Shown: piece after piece, positions 35,921-44,922 of the stretch | How positions within the stretch are numbered: position 1 is the stretch's first letter | Layout: the number at the start of each line of letters is the position of its first letter | Source: Parathalassolituus penaei | GTDB taxonomy: Bacteria > Pseudomonadota > Gammaproteobacteria > Pseudomonadales > Oceanobacteraceae | NCBI RefSeq assembly: GCF_026626885.1 | Contig: NZ_JAPNOA010000039.1 | Location: 124,001 to 188,000 of the forward strand | Reading direction: 5' to 3' | DNA: 64,000 nucleotides | Translations under genes and position numbers: made by a program | The notes under the pieces: generated by a model | What the model saw: the letters and a program-made list of their open reading frames with translations, nothing else | Database searches by the model: none | What the model was told of the DNA's origin: nothing

Positions 35921-37063
35921 TTAGAGGTAACCCGGCAGCGGGTCATGGCCGAAGAACATCGCACCAGCATTCATGAGGGTGACGCGGCCCATAAAGGCGT
36001 GCTGGGTCACCATGCGCGAGTCGCGCAGAATGCGGTTCAGCGGGTGACGGGCGTAGGCGCCGGTCATACCGGTTACTTCGTAGGTCATGCGTACCGCTTC
36101 GGCACATTCGTGAGCCAGGTGAGTGGTGGCCAGACGGATCAGGTTGGTCTGTTCCTTGGTTGGCTTGCCACCCGCCTTGATGGCGTTCCAGGCCTCTTCC
36201 GTTGCCTGGTAGAAGAACGCGCGGGAGGCGCGCAGCTTGGCTTCGGCCTGGGCAATTTCGATACGCACGTATTCACGCTCACCCAGATTCGGGGCACCGG
36301 TTACGGAGCTGCGACCTGCGGCTTCCGCCTGCACAACATCCAGTGCTTCACGGGCCAGACCAGCGGAGGTAATCGCCAGTACCTGGGCAGCAAACGCCAG
36401 TGACGGGTAACGGAAGAAATCGGATTCCAGGTTCGGCTTGCCACCGCGGACGAAGGTCCACTCTTCTGGAACAAACTGGTCTTCCACCACCAGATCGTGA
36501 GAACCGGTGCCGACCATACCGATCACATCCCAGTCTTTTTCGATCTTGACCTTGTCGGCCGGGAACACCGCCATACGTGGCAGCGGCTCGTTTTCTTCCT
36601 TGATGCCAACGCCGATCAGCGCCGCACCCATACAGCCACTACCCCATTTCCAGCGCCCGGAAACCCGGTAACCGCCGTCAACCTTGATGGCTTTTTGGGG
36701 TGGGAAAATACCGCCCGCGAACACCACATCCGGGCCAGAGGACCAGACTTTGTCGATGGTCTCGACCGGCAGTGCGGCCAGGTAGGCCGGGTTCATACCA
36801 AAGCTGGCAACCCAGCCGGCAGAGCCGTCGGCCGCAGCCATGGTTTCCACCATTTGCAGAAATTCCATCGGCGAACGTTCATCACCACCCATGGCTTTTG
36901 GCACCATGGCGCGGTAAACGCCGATCTGTTTGAAACGCTCAACGATGTCGTGGGAGATGTACTGCTGTTTTTCAAACTCCTGACGACGTTGGCGCACATC
37001 GGCGAGCAGGGCGTCAAAGGTTTCCCCGCCCCAGAGGGATTTATCAATCTGGTAACCAGGCAT
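35921..37063 (-). CDS. iacA: IacA, flavin-dependent IAA oxygenase (acyl-CoA dehydrogenase fold)
   Basis: A 380-residue protein with the acyl-CoA dehydrogenase/HpaB-DszC fold: N-terminal helices with MVPKAMGGDERSPMEFLQMVE, a beta domain (SGRWKWGSGC, IGMVGTGSHDLVVEDQFVP) and a C-terminal four-helix bundle. In iac clusters this protein performs the first oxygenation of the indole ring with reduced flavin from IacG. ATG 37063 gives MPGYQIDKSLWGG, with AGGAG upstream. It follows iacH by 17 bases. Confidence 0.9.
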   Translation of the reverse strand: MPGYQIDKSLWGGETFDALLADVRQRRQEFEKQQYISHDIVERFKQIGVYRAMVPKAMGGDERSPMEFLQMVETMAAADGSAGWVASFGMNPAYLAALPVETIDKVWSSGPDVVFAGGIFPPQKAIKVDGGYRVSGRWKWGSGCMGAALIGVGIKEENEPLPRMAVFPADKVKIEKDWDVIGMVGTGSHDLVVEDQFVPEEWTFVRGGKPNLESDFFRYPSLAFAAQVLAITSAGLAREALDVVQAEAAGRSSVTGAPNLGEREYVRIEIAQAEAKLRASRAFFYQATEEAWNAIKAGGKPTKEQTNLIRLATTHLAHECAEAVRMTYEVTGMTGAYARHPLNRILRDSRMVTQHAFMGRVTLMNAGAMFFGHDPLPGYL

Positions 37064-37080
37064 TTCGCGGTAATCTCCTG

Positions 37081-38220
37081 TTAGTGTTCGGTAGTGACTG
37101 CGGCGCAGCGGCTGGCAATGGCACTGGCCACCGCACACAACCACTCGTCGGCGCCCCTGGATGCCACCAGTTGCAACCCCACTGGTAATCCGGCGGACGT
37201 CAGCAATGGCAGGCTGATGGCCGGATGACCACTGAGGTTGAACGGGCGTACCAGCCGGGTCATTCCCAGCAGGGCACGGGTATCCAGCGCATCCGCCAGC
37301 CGGGGTGGAACCTCCGGCAGGGTTGGCAACGCCAGAATCGGGGTTTTGGCCAGCGCAGCATCCACTTCCGCTGCAAAGGCCAGACGCACGGCTTCCGCCG
37401 CCGCCAGTTCGTCATCGGTGGTGGTACTGGCCATCAGCAAACGCTGGGCAACGTCTTCCCCCACCAGCCCACTGGCCACCAGGTGGCCGCAGGCATTCCA
37501 GGTTTCGCGGTTGATGATGGTCATACCAGCGCGATACGCCGCGGCCATCCCCGGCAGCTCAACCGGCTCCAGCAACACACCGGAGCGCAGCAACGCGCTA
37601 TCCACCGCATCCAGCACATCGTTGGCGGCTTCTACAGCCACGACGCCGATGTGCAGGCCAGCCAGCAGGTTGTTTTCGCTAACTGGTTGAAAATCTTCAC
37701 AAATAGCTTTCATTACAGCGGTCAGGGTGGCCATGTCGCGGGCCAGCGGGCCAACACAATCAAGGCTGCTGACAGCGGGCATCACACCCTCACGACTGAC
37801 CCGGCCAAAGGTCGGTTTGAAGCCGTACACACCACAGCAAGCGGCCGGTGTACGGATCGAGCCACCGGTGTCGGTACCCAGTGCGGCATCACACACAGCG
37901 GCGGCAACGGCCGCTGCGGAACCACTGGAAGAACCACCCGGTACAAACTCCGGAAATTTCGGGTTGATCACGGTGCCGGTGCGCAGGTTGATTCCGGTAG
38001 TACCAAACGCCAGCTCGTGGAGATTGGTTTTGCCAGTAATCTGCCATCCGTTAGAGAGGAGCTTCTGCACCACATCAGCATGGGCGACAGCGGCTTCAGC
38101 GGAAGCCAGTGCCAGGCTGCCTGCACGGGTCGGGTAACCAGCGATATCGAGGGTGTCCTTGATCATCACGGTCGGGCCACCGGCTGTTCCCAGCTGCAGT
38201 TGTTCAACCACCATCGCCAT
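37081..38220 (-). CDS. iacH: IacH, amidase-signature enzyme
   Basis: A 379-residue amidase-signature hydrolase. The Ser-cisSer-Lys triad is visible: Lys in VMIKDTLDIAG, cis-Ser in VPGGSSSGSAAA, and the nucleophile Ser in GTDTGGSIRTPAA. It is first in the operon here and is the amide-cleaving member of the iac set. ATG 38220 is taken because GAGAGGA lies 7 bases upstream; an ATG 21 bases earlier is the alternative. Confidence 0.87.
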   Translation of the reverse strand: MAMVVEQLQLGTAGGPTVMIKDTLDIAGYPTRAGSLALASAEAAVAHADVVQKLLSNGWQITGKTNLHELAFGTTGINLRTGTVINPKFPEFVPGGSSSGSAAAVAAAVCDAALGTDTGGSIRTPAACCGVYGFKPTFGRVSREGVMPAVSSLDCVGPLARDMATLTAVMKAICEDFQPVSENNLLAGLHIGVVAVEAANDVLDAVDSALLRSGVLLEPVELPGMAAAYRAGMTIINRETWNACGHLVASGLVGEDVAQRLLMASTTTDDELAAAEAVRLAFAAEVDAALAKTPILALPTLPEVPPRLADALDTRALLGMTRLVRPFNLSGHPAISLPLLTSAGLPVGLQLVASRGADEWLCAVASAIASRCAAVTTEH

Positions 38221-38305
38221 GTTTGCTGTCCTCTCTGTCATCACCGGTTATCTATCCGGTAGCGACCGTTATCGTTTCGTCAGCGGCTCCCCGCTGCGTT
38301 TTTTA

Positions 38306-38334
38306 AAAATCGTAAATTTCACTTTCCAAGTCAA
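38306..38334 (-). promoter_or_regulatory. Candidate sigma70 promoter of the iac operon
   Basis: On the minus strand TTGACT (38334-38329), 17 bases, GATTTT (38311-38306). Transcription would begin near 38299, giving an 80-base leader with a stable hairpin before the iacH ribosome-binding site. Confidence 0.5.
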
Positions 38335-38385
38335 TTATTTTTTGAAACTTTTTTGCGCCCATTTTTAAGGCGCGTTTTTGGTTTT

Positions 38386-38422
38386 TGCACAGCTTTTGTG
38401 CATTTTTAACCATCGTTAAAAA
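38386..38422. promoter_or_regulatory. Adjacent perfect inverted repeats, candidate regulator sites
   Basis: TGCACA-GCTTT-TGTGCA (38386-38402) directly abuts TTTTTAAC-CATC-GTTAAAAA (38403-38422). The second is 20 bp with 8-bp arms, the size and symmetry of MarR operators, so it is the best candidate for IacR binding. No terminator role is apparent because no gene ends here. Confidence 0.5.
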
Positions 38423-38642
38423 CACATACGCTCACCATTAAAATCACCATAACTAGTTGTTTCTAATAGCATTTATTTGATTTACGCACCATAAATATCA
38501 TTTTTGGAAACAACCAATGGCAAAATTGCAGCGTGTCGAGAGTCCCGTTTTAACACTTTACAATTCAACCAATTTGCAAATATTTTTACGTCACTTTTTG
38601 AGTAAAAAACTCAGCAGAAAAACAATAAAAAACGGAGTAACC

Positions 38643-38810
38643 ATGACCCACGATGACCATCACAAATCCACGTCCGGCGCGGCTTTGCAGGGACTTTCCA
38701 GAACCGGGAAGAAACCCCTGCCCAATTCCGTCACGCGCCAATTCAGAAACGACAAAACGATTTTTCAGGGGCCGCCTCAGGCTGGTGCAGCCATCGGGCT
38801 GGCACGCTAA
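38643..38810 (+). CDS. Possible small protein upstream of the importer
   Basis: ATG preceded by GGAG at 6 bases opens a 55-residue frame (MTHDDHHKSTSGAALQGLSRT at its start, ending AAIGLAR). It is hydrophilic and His-rich at the N-terminus, with no signal peptide and no family I recognise. It could be a real small protein, a leader peptide for the importer operon, or chance. Base composition returns to GC-rich within it. Confidence 0.35.
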   Translation: MTHDDHHKSTSGAALQGLSRTGKKPLPNSVTRQFRNDKTIFQGPPQAGAAIGLAR

Positions 38811-38949
38811 CTGCTATCGGCTTTGAGACGAGGCCCGTTTCCGAGCCGGACTATCTGACAGCTGTACAGCCCATAACGGGGCGTACAAACCAATCGGCAC
38901 ACCGTTGTACCTGTCGTCCTCGGTTGCCACGCTCACACAGGAGAACCAC

Positions 38950-40095
38950 ATGCCGTCGAAGAAGATGCTTTCTGCACTGATCCTGGCGTCCGCCATGGCT
39001 GCACCTCTGGCCAGCGCTGACATCAAGGTGGGAGTTGTTACGTCCAGCACAGGGCCAATCGCCCTCGTGGGTATTCCCCAGAAGAACACTGTAGCTCTGC
39101 TGCCAGACCGCATGGGTGGAGAGAAGGTCACCTACATTTCCCTCGACGACGGCAGTGATCCAACTGCTACCGTCAAGGCGTTCAAGAAGCTGATCGATGA
39201 AGAACACGTCGACGCCATCATTGGCCCAAGTGGTTCCGGTAACGCCATGGGCGTGATCCAGTTTGCTGCCGAATCAGGCACACCCATGCTGGCGCCGGTA
39301 GGCACCGCCGCTGTGGTGCTGCCAATGACGGAAGAGAAGAAGTGGGTATTCAAGACTACCCAGAACGACGACCTGATCGCCGCTGCTCTGGTCGACCAGA
39401 TGAAAGCAACCGGTATCAAGACCATCGGCCTGATCGGCACCGCTGACCCTTACGGTGAAAACTGGTCCAAGGTAATGACTGAACTGACCGCCAAGGCCGG
39501 TATCAGCATTGTTGCCAACGAACACTTCCAGCGTCAGGACACCTCTATCACCGGTCAGAGCTTGAAAGTGCTGATGGCCAGCCCGGATGCCGTGCTGATT
39601 GCCGCACCAGGCAGCTCCTCGGTCATGCCGCAGACCACCCTGAAAGAACAGGGTTATCAGGGCAAGATTTACCAGACTCACGGTGCCGCTCTGGACCCGT
39701 TCCTGCGTCTGGGTGGCAAAGCGGTTGAAGGCACCATTCTGGCCGCCAGCCTGATGCTGGTTCTGGATGAAGTACCGGACAGCCCATCCAAAACCATCGC
39801 CACCCAATACGTAAACGACTACAGCAAGATCTTCGGTTCTGCCCCGGCCACCTTCGGCGGCAACGTCTATGACGCCGGTCTGCTGCTGAAAAACGCCGTT
39901 CCGACTGCACTGGAAAAAGGCAAGCCTGGTACTCCGGAATTCCGCGCCGCGCTGCGTGAAGCACTGGAAAACACCCACGAACTGGCGGCAACCCAGGGCG
40001 TTTACAACCTGACCCCGGCTGACCACAGCGGCTTTGACGAACGTGGTCGTGAACTGATCACCGTTAAGGGCGGCAAGTGGGCCCTGCTCGATTAA
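38950..40095 (+). CDS. ABC transporter substrate-binding protein, branched-chain amino acid (LivK) type
   Basis: A 381-residue periplasmic protein with a signal peptide (MLSALILASAMAAPLASA) and type I binding-protein fold: IKVGVVTSSTGPIALVG, IIGPSGSGNAMG, GTADPYGENWSKV. The HAAT family members bind amino acids, amides or aromatic acids. Divergent from the iac operon and leading a complete transporter, it probably captures IAA or a related aromatic acid (inference). AGGAG precedes ATG 38950. Confidence 0.9.
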   Translation: MPSKKMLSALILASAMAAPLASADIKVGVVTSSTGPIALVGIPQKNTVALLPDRMGGEKVTYISLDDGSDPTATVKAFKKLIDEEHVDAIIGPSGSGNAMGVIQFAAESGTPMLAPVGTAAVVLPMTEEKKWVFKTTQNDDLIAAALVDQMKATGIKTIGLIGTADPYGENWSKVMTELTAKAGISIVANEHFQRQDTSITGQSLKVLMASPDAVLIAAPGSSSVMPQTTLKEQGYQGKIYQTHGAALDPFLRLGGKAVEGTILAASLMLVLDEVPDSPSKTIATQYVNDYSKIFGSAPATFGGNVYDAGLLLKNAVPTALEKGKPGTPEFRAALREALENTHELAATQGVYNLTPADHSGFDERGRELITVKGGKWALLD

Positions 40096-40247
40096 GCCAG
40101 ACGCAATACCCGCAACACCGCCAGACCCGAAGTAACCCGGCCCGGGGGAATTCCCCCGGAGCCAACAGACTACATATATAGAAAGACGAACCAGCCCGAC
40201 CAACAGAAGTTGTGGCGGATTCGTCGGAAATTTAGGACTCAGACGTA

Positions 40248-41285
40248 ATGAATCTCCAAATTGCCCTCCTGCTCGGCCAGGACGGCATCACCAACGGGGC
40301 CATCTATGCCCTGCTGGCGTTGTCGATACTGCTGGTGTTTACCGTCACCCGCATCCTGCTGATTCCGCTGGGCGAGTTTGTCACATTTGGTGCGCTGACC
40401 ATGGCCACCATCCAGTCTGGCAAACCCGTCCTGTTCGTTTGGCTGCTGCTGGCACTGACACTGGTGGATGCAGCGCTCGATATTCGCCAGCAGGTTGGTC
40501 AACGTTTTGATATGGCCCGCCTGCGGATGACCGCCATCAAGATTGGTTATGCCGTACTGATGGTGGTGATCGCGAACACCGTACCCCTGGCTGACATCCC
40601 GATGGCGTTCCAGGCCTTGCTGACCCTGTGTCTGCTGGTGCCGCTGGGGCCACTGATGTACCGCCTGTTCTTCCAGCCATTGGCCGATGCCCATTCGCTG
40701 GTACTGCTGATTGTGTCGATTGCCGTGCACGTGGCGATGGTCGGTGTTGGCCTGCTGCTGTTCGGACCGGAAGGTGCCCGCACCCTGCCGTTCTCCGACA
40801 CCGGTTTGCACCTTGGCCCGGTGATGCTGAAAAGCCAGACCATCTGGGTGATCCTGGTATCGGTGCTGTTGATCGTGACCCTGTTTGTTACCTTCGAACG
40901 CACACTCTATGGCAAGGCACTGCGTGCGACTGCCGTCAACCGTGTGGGTGCTCGTCTGCTGGGTATCTCGCCGGTGTTTGCCGGTAAAGCGACCTTTGCA
41001 CTGGCCGCCCTGATCGGTGTGTCGTCCGGCATCCTGATCGCACCCATCACCACGCTGTACTTCGACTCCGGTTTTATCATCAGCCTCAAAGGGTTTGTCG
41101 GCGCCATTATCGGTGGCCTGATCAGTTACCCGGTGGCCGCCGTTGGTGCCGTTGCCGTTGGCCTGATCGAAGCCTTTTCCATGTTCTGGGCCAGTACCTA
41201 CAAGGAAATCATCGTGTTTACCCTGATTATCCCGTTCCTGCTCTGGCGCTCCATGACCAGCCACCACGTGGAGGATGACGAATGA
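40248..41285 (+). CDS. ABC permease, LivH type
   Basis: A 345-residue inner-membrane permease with about eight to ten TM segments (starts [20 protein letters not shown]; ends [13 protein letters not shown]). It is somewhat longer than E. coli LivH owing to an inserted region at about 80-150 that contains extra hydrophobic segments. It overlaps the next gene by four bases (ATGA). It forms the channel together with the N-terminal half of the following fusion protein. Confidence 0.9.
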   Translation: MNLQIALLLGQDGITNGAIYALLALSILLVFTVTRILLIPLGEFVTFGALTMATIQSGKPVLFVWLLLALTLVDAALDIRQQVGQRFDMARLRMTAIKIGYAVLMVVIANTVPLADIPMAFQALLTLCLLVPLGPLMYRLFFQPLADAHSLVLLIVSIAVHVAMVGVGLLLFGPEGARTLPFSDTGLHLGPVMLKSQTIWVILVSVLLIVTLFVTFERTLYGKALRATAVNRVGARLLGISPVFAGKATFALAALIGVSSGILIAPITTLYFDSGFIISLKGFVGAIIGGLISYPVAAVGAVAVGLIEAFSMFWASTYKEIIVFTLIIPFLLWRSMTSHHVEDDE

Positions 41286-43081
41286 AATCCCGTTACCTGC
41301 CTGTTATTGCCCTGTTATTGCTGGTACTGGCACCGCTGGTGTTGCCAACTTTCCAGATCACGTTGCTGAACTACATTGGCCTCTACACCCTGGTGGTGCT
41401 GGGTCTGGTGTTGCTGACCGGCGTCGGTGGCATGACCAGTTTTGGTCAGGCCGCGTTTGTAGGGCTGGGTGCTTATACCAGCGCCTATCTGACCACTACC
41501 GCACAACTGCCGGAATGGCTGCAGTGGGCCGCCGGTTCACCCTGGCTGGCGCTGCTGATTGGTCTGGTACTGACCGCCGTGGTGGCACTGTTGCTGGGTG
41601 CCATGACCCTGCGTCTGTCTGGCCACTACCTGCCACTGGGCACCATTGCCTGGGGTATCTCTCTTTATTATGTGTTCGGCACCCTGACCAGTCTGGGTGG
41701 CCATACCGGCGTCAGTGGCCTGCCATCGGTTGAGCTGTTTGGTATCGTGCTCGATAAGGGCGAAAAAATGTTCTATCTGATCTGGGCAATTCTGGTGGTG
41801 GCCATTGTGATCACCCGCAACCTGCTCAACAGCCGTGAAGGCCGTGCCATTCGTGCCCTCAAGGGTGGCCAGCTGATGGCCGAAGCCATGGGTGTGAACA
41901 CCTTCCGCTCGAAACTGGTGATCTTCCTGATCTCTGCCCTGTTTGCCTCACTGTCCGGCTGGCTCTACGCCCATACCCAACGTTTTGTTAACCCGACTCC
42001 ATTTGGCCTGTCGATGGGTATCGACTACCTGTTTATGGCGCTGATTGGTGGTGTGGCGACTGTCTGGGGCGCGCTGCTGGGTGCCGGTATCCTCACTATG
42101 CTGAAACAGTGGCTGCAAGACCTGCTGCCGATCCTGTTTGGCAGTGATGGCCAGTACGAAACCATCGTGTTTGGTCTGCTGATTGTACTGATGATGCAAA
42201 AAGCACCGGGTGGCCTGTTCCCGATGCTGAGCAGTCTGGTGCCTGCCCGTTTCCGTCAACGTAAGGAAATCAGCATCAACAGCAACGCCGAGAGCCTGCC
42301 ACGCCGTGAACTGCCGAAGTCTGGCCAGCTGATTCTGGAAGCCTGCGAAGTGACCCGCCGTTTTGGTGGTCTGGTGGCCAACAACAACATGAGCCTGCAG
42401 GTACATGCCGGTGAAATTGTGGCGCTGATCGGCCCGAACGGTGCCGGCAAAAGCACCATGTTCAACCAGCTGTCGGCGGTGGATACCCCATCCGATGGTG
42501 AAGTGAAATTCCTCGGTCAGAGCCTGAAAGGCAAAACCTCTCGCGAGGTCGCCAGCATGGGCATGAGCCGTACCTTCCAGCACGTCAAACTGCTGCCAAC
42601 CATGTCGGTTCTGGAAAACGTCGCCATTGGTGCCCACCTGCGTGGCAACAAGGGGGTTCTGAGTTCGGCCCTGCACATGGAACGCGAAGAAGAACAGCGT
42701 CTGTTAAAAGAAGCCGCTTACCAGCTGGAACGTGTTGGTCTGGGTGAATACCTGCATGAAGAAGCCGGTAGCCTGGCCCTTGGTCAACAGCGGATTCTGG
42801 AAATTGCCCGCGCCCTGTGTTCCGACCCATGCCTGCTGCTGCTCGACGAACCGGCCGCTGGTCTGCGTTATCTGGAAAAGCAGGCGCTGGGTGACCTGCT
42901 GCGCAAACTGCGCTCTGAAGGGATGGCCATTCTGCTGGTCGAACACGACATGGACTTTGTGATGGGCCTGGTGGATCGCATTGTGGTAATGGAATTCGGT
43001 GAAAAAATTGCCGAAGGCCTGCCGGTCGAAATCCAGACCAACCCGCGTGTACTCGAAGCTTATCTGGGAGGTGCCGAATGA
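41282..43081 (+). CDS. Fused ABC permease-ATPase, LivM-LivG
   Basis: A 599-residue fusion. Residues 1-315 are a LivM-type permease ([36 protein letters not shown]). After a linker, residues 345-599 are a LivG-type ATPase: Walker [10 protein letters not shown], signature [15 protein letters not shown], Walker [12 protein letters not shown], and the H-loop in VEHDMDFV. Both halves look complete, so this is a true gene fusion rather than a sequencing artefact. It overlaps livF by four bases. Confidence 0.92.
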   Translation: MKSRYLPVIALLLLVLAPLVLPTFQITLLNYIGLYTLVVLGLVLLTGVGGMTSFGQAAFVGLGAYTSAYLTTTAQLPEWLQWAAGSPWLALLIGLVLTAVVALLLGAMTLRLSGHYLPLGTIAWGISLYYVFGTLTSLGGHTGVSGLPSVELFGIVLDKGEKMFYLIWAILVVAIVITRNLLNSREGRAIRALKGGQLMAEAMGVNTFRSKLVIFLISALFASLSGWLYAHTQRFVNPTPFGLSMGIDYLFMALIGGVATVWGALLGAGILTMLKQWLQDLLPILFGSDGQYETIVFGLLIVLMMQKAPGGLFPMLSSLVPARFRQRKEISINSNAESLPRRELPKSGQLILEACEVTRRFGGLVANNNMSLQVHAGEIVALIGPNGAGKSTMFNQLSAVDTPSDGEVKFLGQSLKGKTSREVASMGMSRTFQHVKLLPTMSVLENVAIGAHLRGNKGVLSSALHMEREEEQRLLKEAAYQLERVGLGEYLHEEAGSLALGQQRILEIARALCSDPCLLLLDEPAAGLRYLEKQALGDLLRKLRSEGMAILLVEHDMDFVMGLVDRIVVMEFGEKIAEGLPVEIQTNPRVLEAYLGGAE

Positions 43082-43881
43082 ATATGTCCAACACAGCCAG
43101 CATTCATGAGGAGCCTGTTGCCATGACAGCCAGCGCCGCCCCCCTGCTCGATGTCAAAGGTCTGCGCGTGGCCTACGGCAAGGTTGAAGCCCTGACCGGC
43201 GTTGACCTGCAAGTCCGAGAAGGCCAGATCGTGACCGTAATTGGCCCTAACGGTGCGGGTAAAACCACCCTGCTGTCGGCCATCATGGGGCTGTTGCCAT
43301 CCCGTGGTGACATCCACTTTGACGACATTCATTACATCAGCCCGGAGGTCGAGATTCTGGTCGGTCGCGGCCTTGGTCTGGTGCCGGAAAAACGCGAGCT
43401 GTTTTCTACCATGACCGTAGAAGACAACCTGCTGCTGGGAGCTTTCCAGCGTTATCGCCGTGGTGATGATTCCTTTGAAATCACCCTGGCGGAAATCTAC
43501 AGCCTGTTCCCACGCCTGTGGGAACGTCGCCACCAGCAGGCCGGAACCCTGTCCGGTGGCGAGCGCCAGATGCTGGCTATTGGTCGCGCCATGATGGGGA
43601 AACCCAAACTGCTGATGCTGGATGAACCCAGCCTTGGTCTGGCGCCCCTGATCACCCGTGAGATTTTCCGCATCTTCGCGGATCTGCGCCGTCAAGGCGT
43701 AGCGATCCTGCTGGTTGAACAGAATGCCCGCGCGGCGCTGAAGGTTGCCGACTATGCCTATGTGCTGGAAGGCGGCCAGTTTGCGATGCACGGACCGGCG
43801 GCCGATCTGGCCAACGACTCCCGTGTGATTGATGCCTACCTGGGTCTGGCCAGCAAGCATCAGGAGCTGCTCAGCAGCTGA
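43078..43881 (+). CDS. ABC ATPase, LivF type
   Basis: A 267-residue ATPase with Walker A GPNGAGKTT, signature LSGGERQMLAIGRA, Walker B LLMLDEPSLGLAP and H-loop VEQNARAAL. It pairs with the LivG half of the fusion. The N-terminal 20 residues ([20 protein letters not shown]) are an extension; the Met at residue 16 might be the true start, but the coupled ATGA supports the longer form. Confidence 0.92.
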   Translation: MNMSNTASIHEEPVAMTASAAPLLDVKGLRVAYGKVEALTGVDLQVREGQIVTVIGPNGAGKTTLLSAIMGLLPSRGDIHFDDIHYISPEVEILVGRGLGLVPEKRELFSTMTVEDNLLLGAFQRYRRGDDSFEITLAEIYSLFPRLWERRHQQAGTLSGGERQMLAIGRAMMGKPKLLMLDEPSLGLAPLITREIFRIFADLRRQGVAILLVEQNARAALKVADYAYVLEGGQFAMHGPAADLANDSRVIDAYLGLASKHQELLSS

Positions 43882-43901
43882 GTATTTGTGGAATTTTGCC
43901 T

Positions 43902-44903
43902 ATGAAGATCAACCAAATCTGTATTGCCGGTGCCGGTGCCATTGGTGGCACGCTGGCTGCCCGTCTGGCCACCAGCGGCCAGCGAGTCAACGTTCTGGCC
44001 CGTGGCCGCACGCTGGCAGCCCTGCGTGAAGAGGGGATTACCCTCGATGACCTCGAAGGTCGTCACCACGCCATGGTCAACGCCTCCGACAAGGCAGAAG
44101 AACTGGGACCACAGGACCTGATTCTGGTCTGCACCAAAGCGCCAGCACTGGCGACCATGTTGCGCCAGATCCAGCCGCTGCTGCACGAGCAGACCATTGT
44201 GATCCCGGTGGTGAACGGTATGCCCTGGTGGTACTTCCAGGGTATCGAAGGGCGTTTTGCCGGTGAACGTATTGTCGCCGCCGACCCGGATGGTGAACTG
44301 GCACGCCTGCTGCCCGCCCACCATCTGATTGGTGCCGTGGTGTTTATCACCGCCAGCCGCGAAGGCCCGGCACATGTTCGCTCTGGCAACCCGCATCTGA
44401 TGATCATGGGCGAAATCAACCACCAGCTCAGTGAGCGCCTGGAAGCGGTGCGCGAGCTGATTGCCAACGCCGGTATCGAAGCGCGCGCCACCGACAATAT
44501 TCGTGACCAGCTGTGGACCAAGATTATTGCCAACCTGACCTCCAACCCGCTGTCGGTGGTCACCGGAGCAACACTCGAACAGCTGTACAGTCACCCCGAT
44601 CTGAGCCCACTGGTGCGGCAGATGCTGGATGAAATCCTGCAGACCGCCGCCGCCTACGGCGCCCGTATCCGTTTTGATCCACAGACCATTATGGAAATGG
44701 GCACCGGCATGGGGGCCGTACGTACCTCCATGCTGCAAGACTACGACAATCACCAACCGCTGGAACTGGCGACCATTGGTGATGCCGTGGTCGAACTGGC
44801 CAGCCGCGCCGGTTTCGCAATGCCAATAACACGCCATGTACTGGCACTGGCCCGTTTCCTGGCCAGCCAGCGTGCCACCAACAACACTCTGAACAACCAT
44901 TGA
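43902..44903 (+). CDS. Ketopantoate-reductase-like (ApbA/PanE fold) oxidoreductase
   Basis: A 333-residue NAD(P)-dependent reductase. N-terminal Rossmann motif GAGAIGGTLAARL, the conserved Lys of VCTKAPAL, and the C-terminal helical domain with WTKIIANLTSNPLSVVTG. True PanE makes pantoate for CoA. Here it sits in the importer operon next to an aldolase and iacR, so it more likely reduces an oxo acid or oxidises a hydroxy acid in catabolism. ATG 43902 is chosen over a TTG six bases earlier. Confidence 0.82.
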   Translation: MKINQICIAGAGAIGGTLAARLATSGQRVNVLARGRTLAALREEGITLDDLEGRHHAMVNASDKAEELGPQDLILVCTKAPALATMLRQIQPLLHEQTIVIPVVNGMPWWYFQGIEGRFAGERIVAADPDGELARLLPAHHLIGAVVFITASREGPAHVRSGNPHLMIMGEINHQLSERLEAVRELIANAGIEARATDNIRDQLWTKIIANLTSNPLSVVTGATLEQLYSHPDLSPLVRQMLDEILQTAAAYGARIRFDPQTIMEMGTGMGAVRTSMLQDYDNHQPLELATIGDAVVELASRAGFAMPITRHVLALARFLASQRATNNTLNNH

Positions 44904-44922
44904 ACTGAACACGGAGAGACTC

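Larger units (their letters stand above)
38221..38642. promoter_or_regulatory. AT-rich divergent control region of the iac locus
   Basis: Strikingly richer in A and T than its surroundings. It contains a minus-strand promoter candidate for iacH, a leader hairpin CAGCGG-CTCC-CCGCTG (38281-38296), ACCGG-N8-CCGGT (38243-38260), two adjacent perfect inverted repeats (38386-38422), and GTTGTTTC (38456) facing GAAACAAC (38507). It should hold the operators for both the iac operon and the importer operon. Confidence 0.7.

Noticed and set aside
40239-41267. 342-residue Gln/His-rich minus-strand frame opposite the LivH-type permease
   Set aside because: Antisense of a membrane protein gene; the Gln/His/Asp richness is what hydrophobic codons give in reverse.
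43902-44903. panE of pantothenate synthesis
   Set aside because: The fold matches, but the gene is in a catabolic importer operon without other pan genes; a housekeeping role cannot be assumed.
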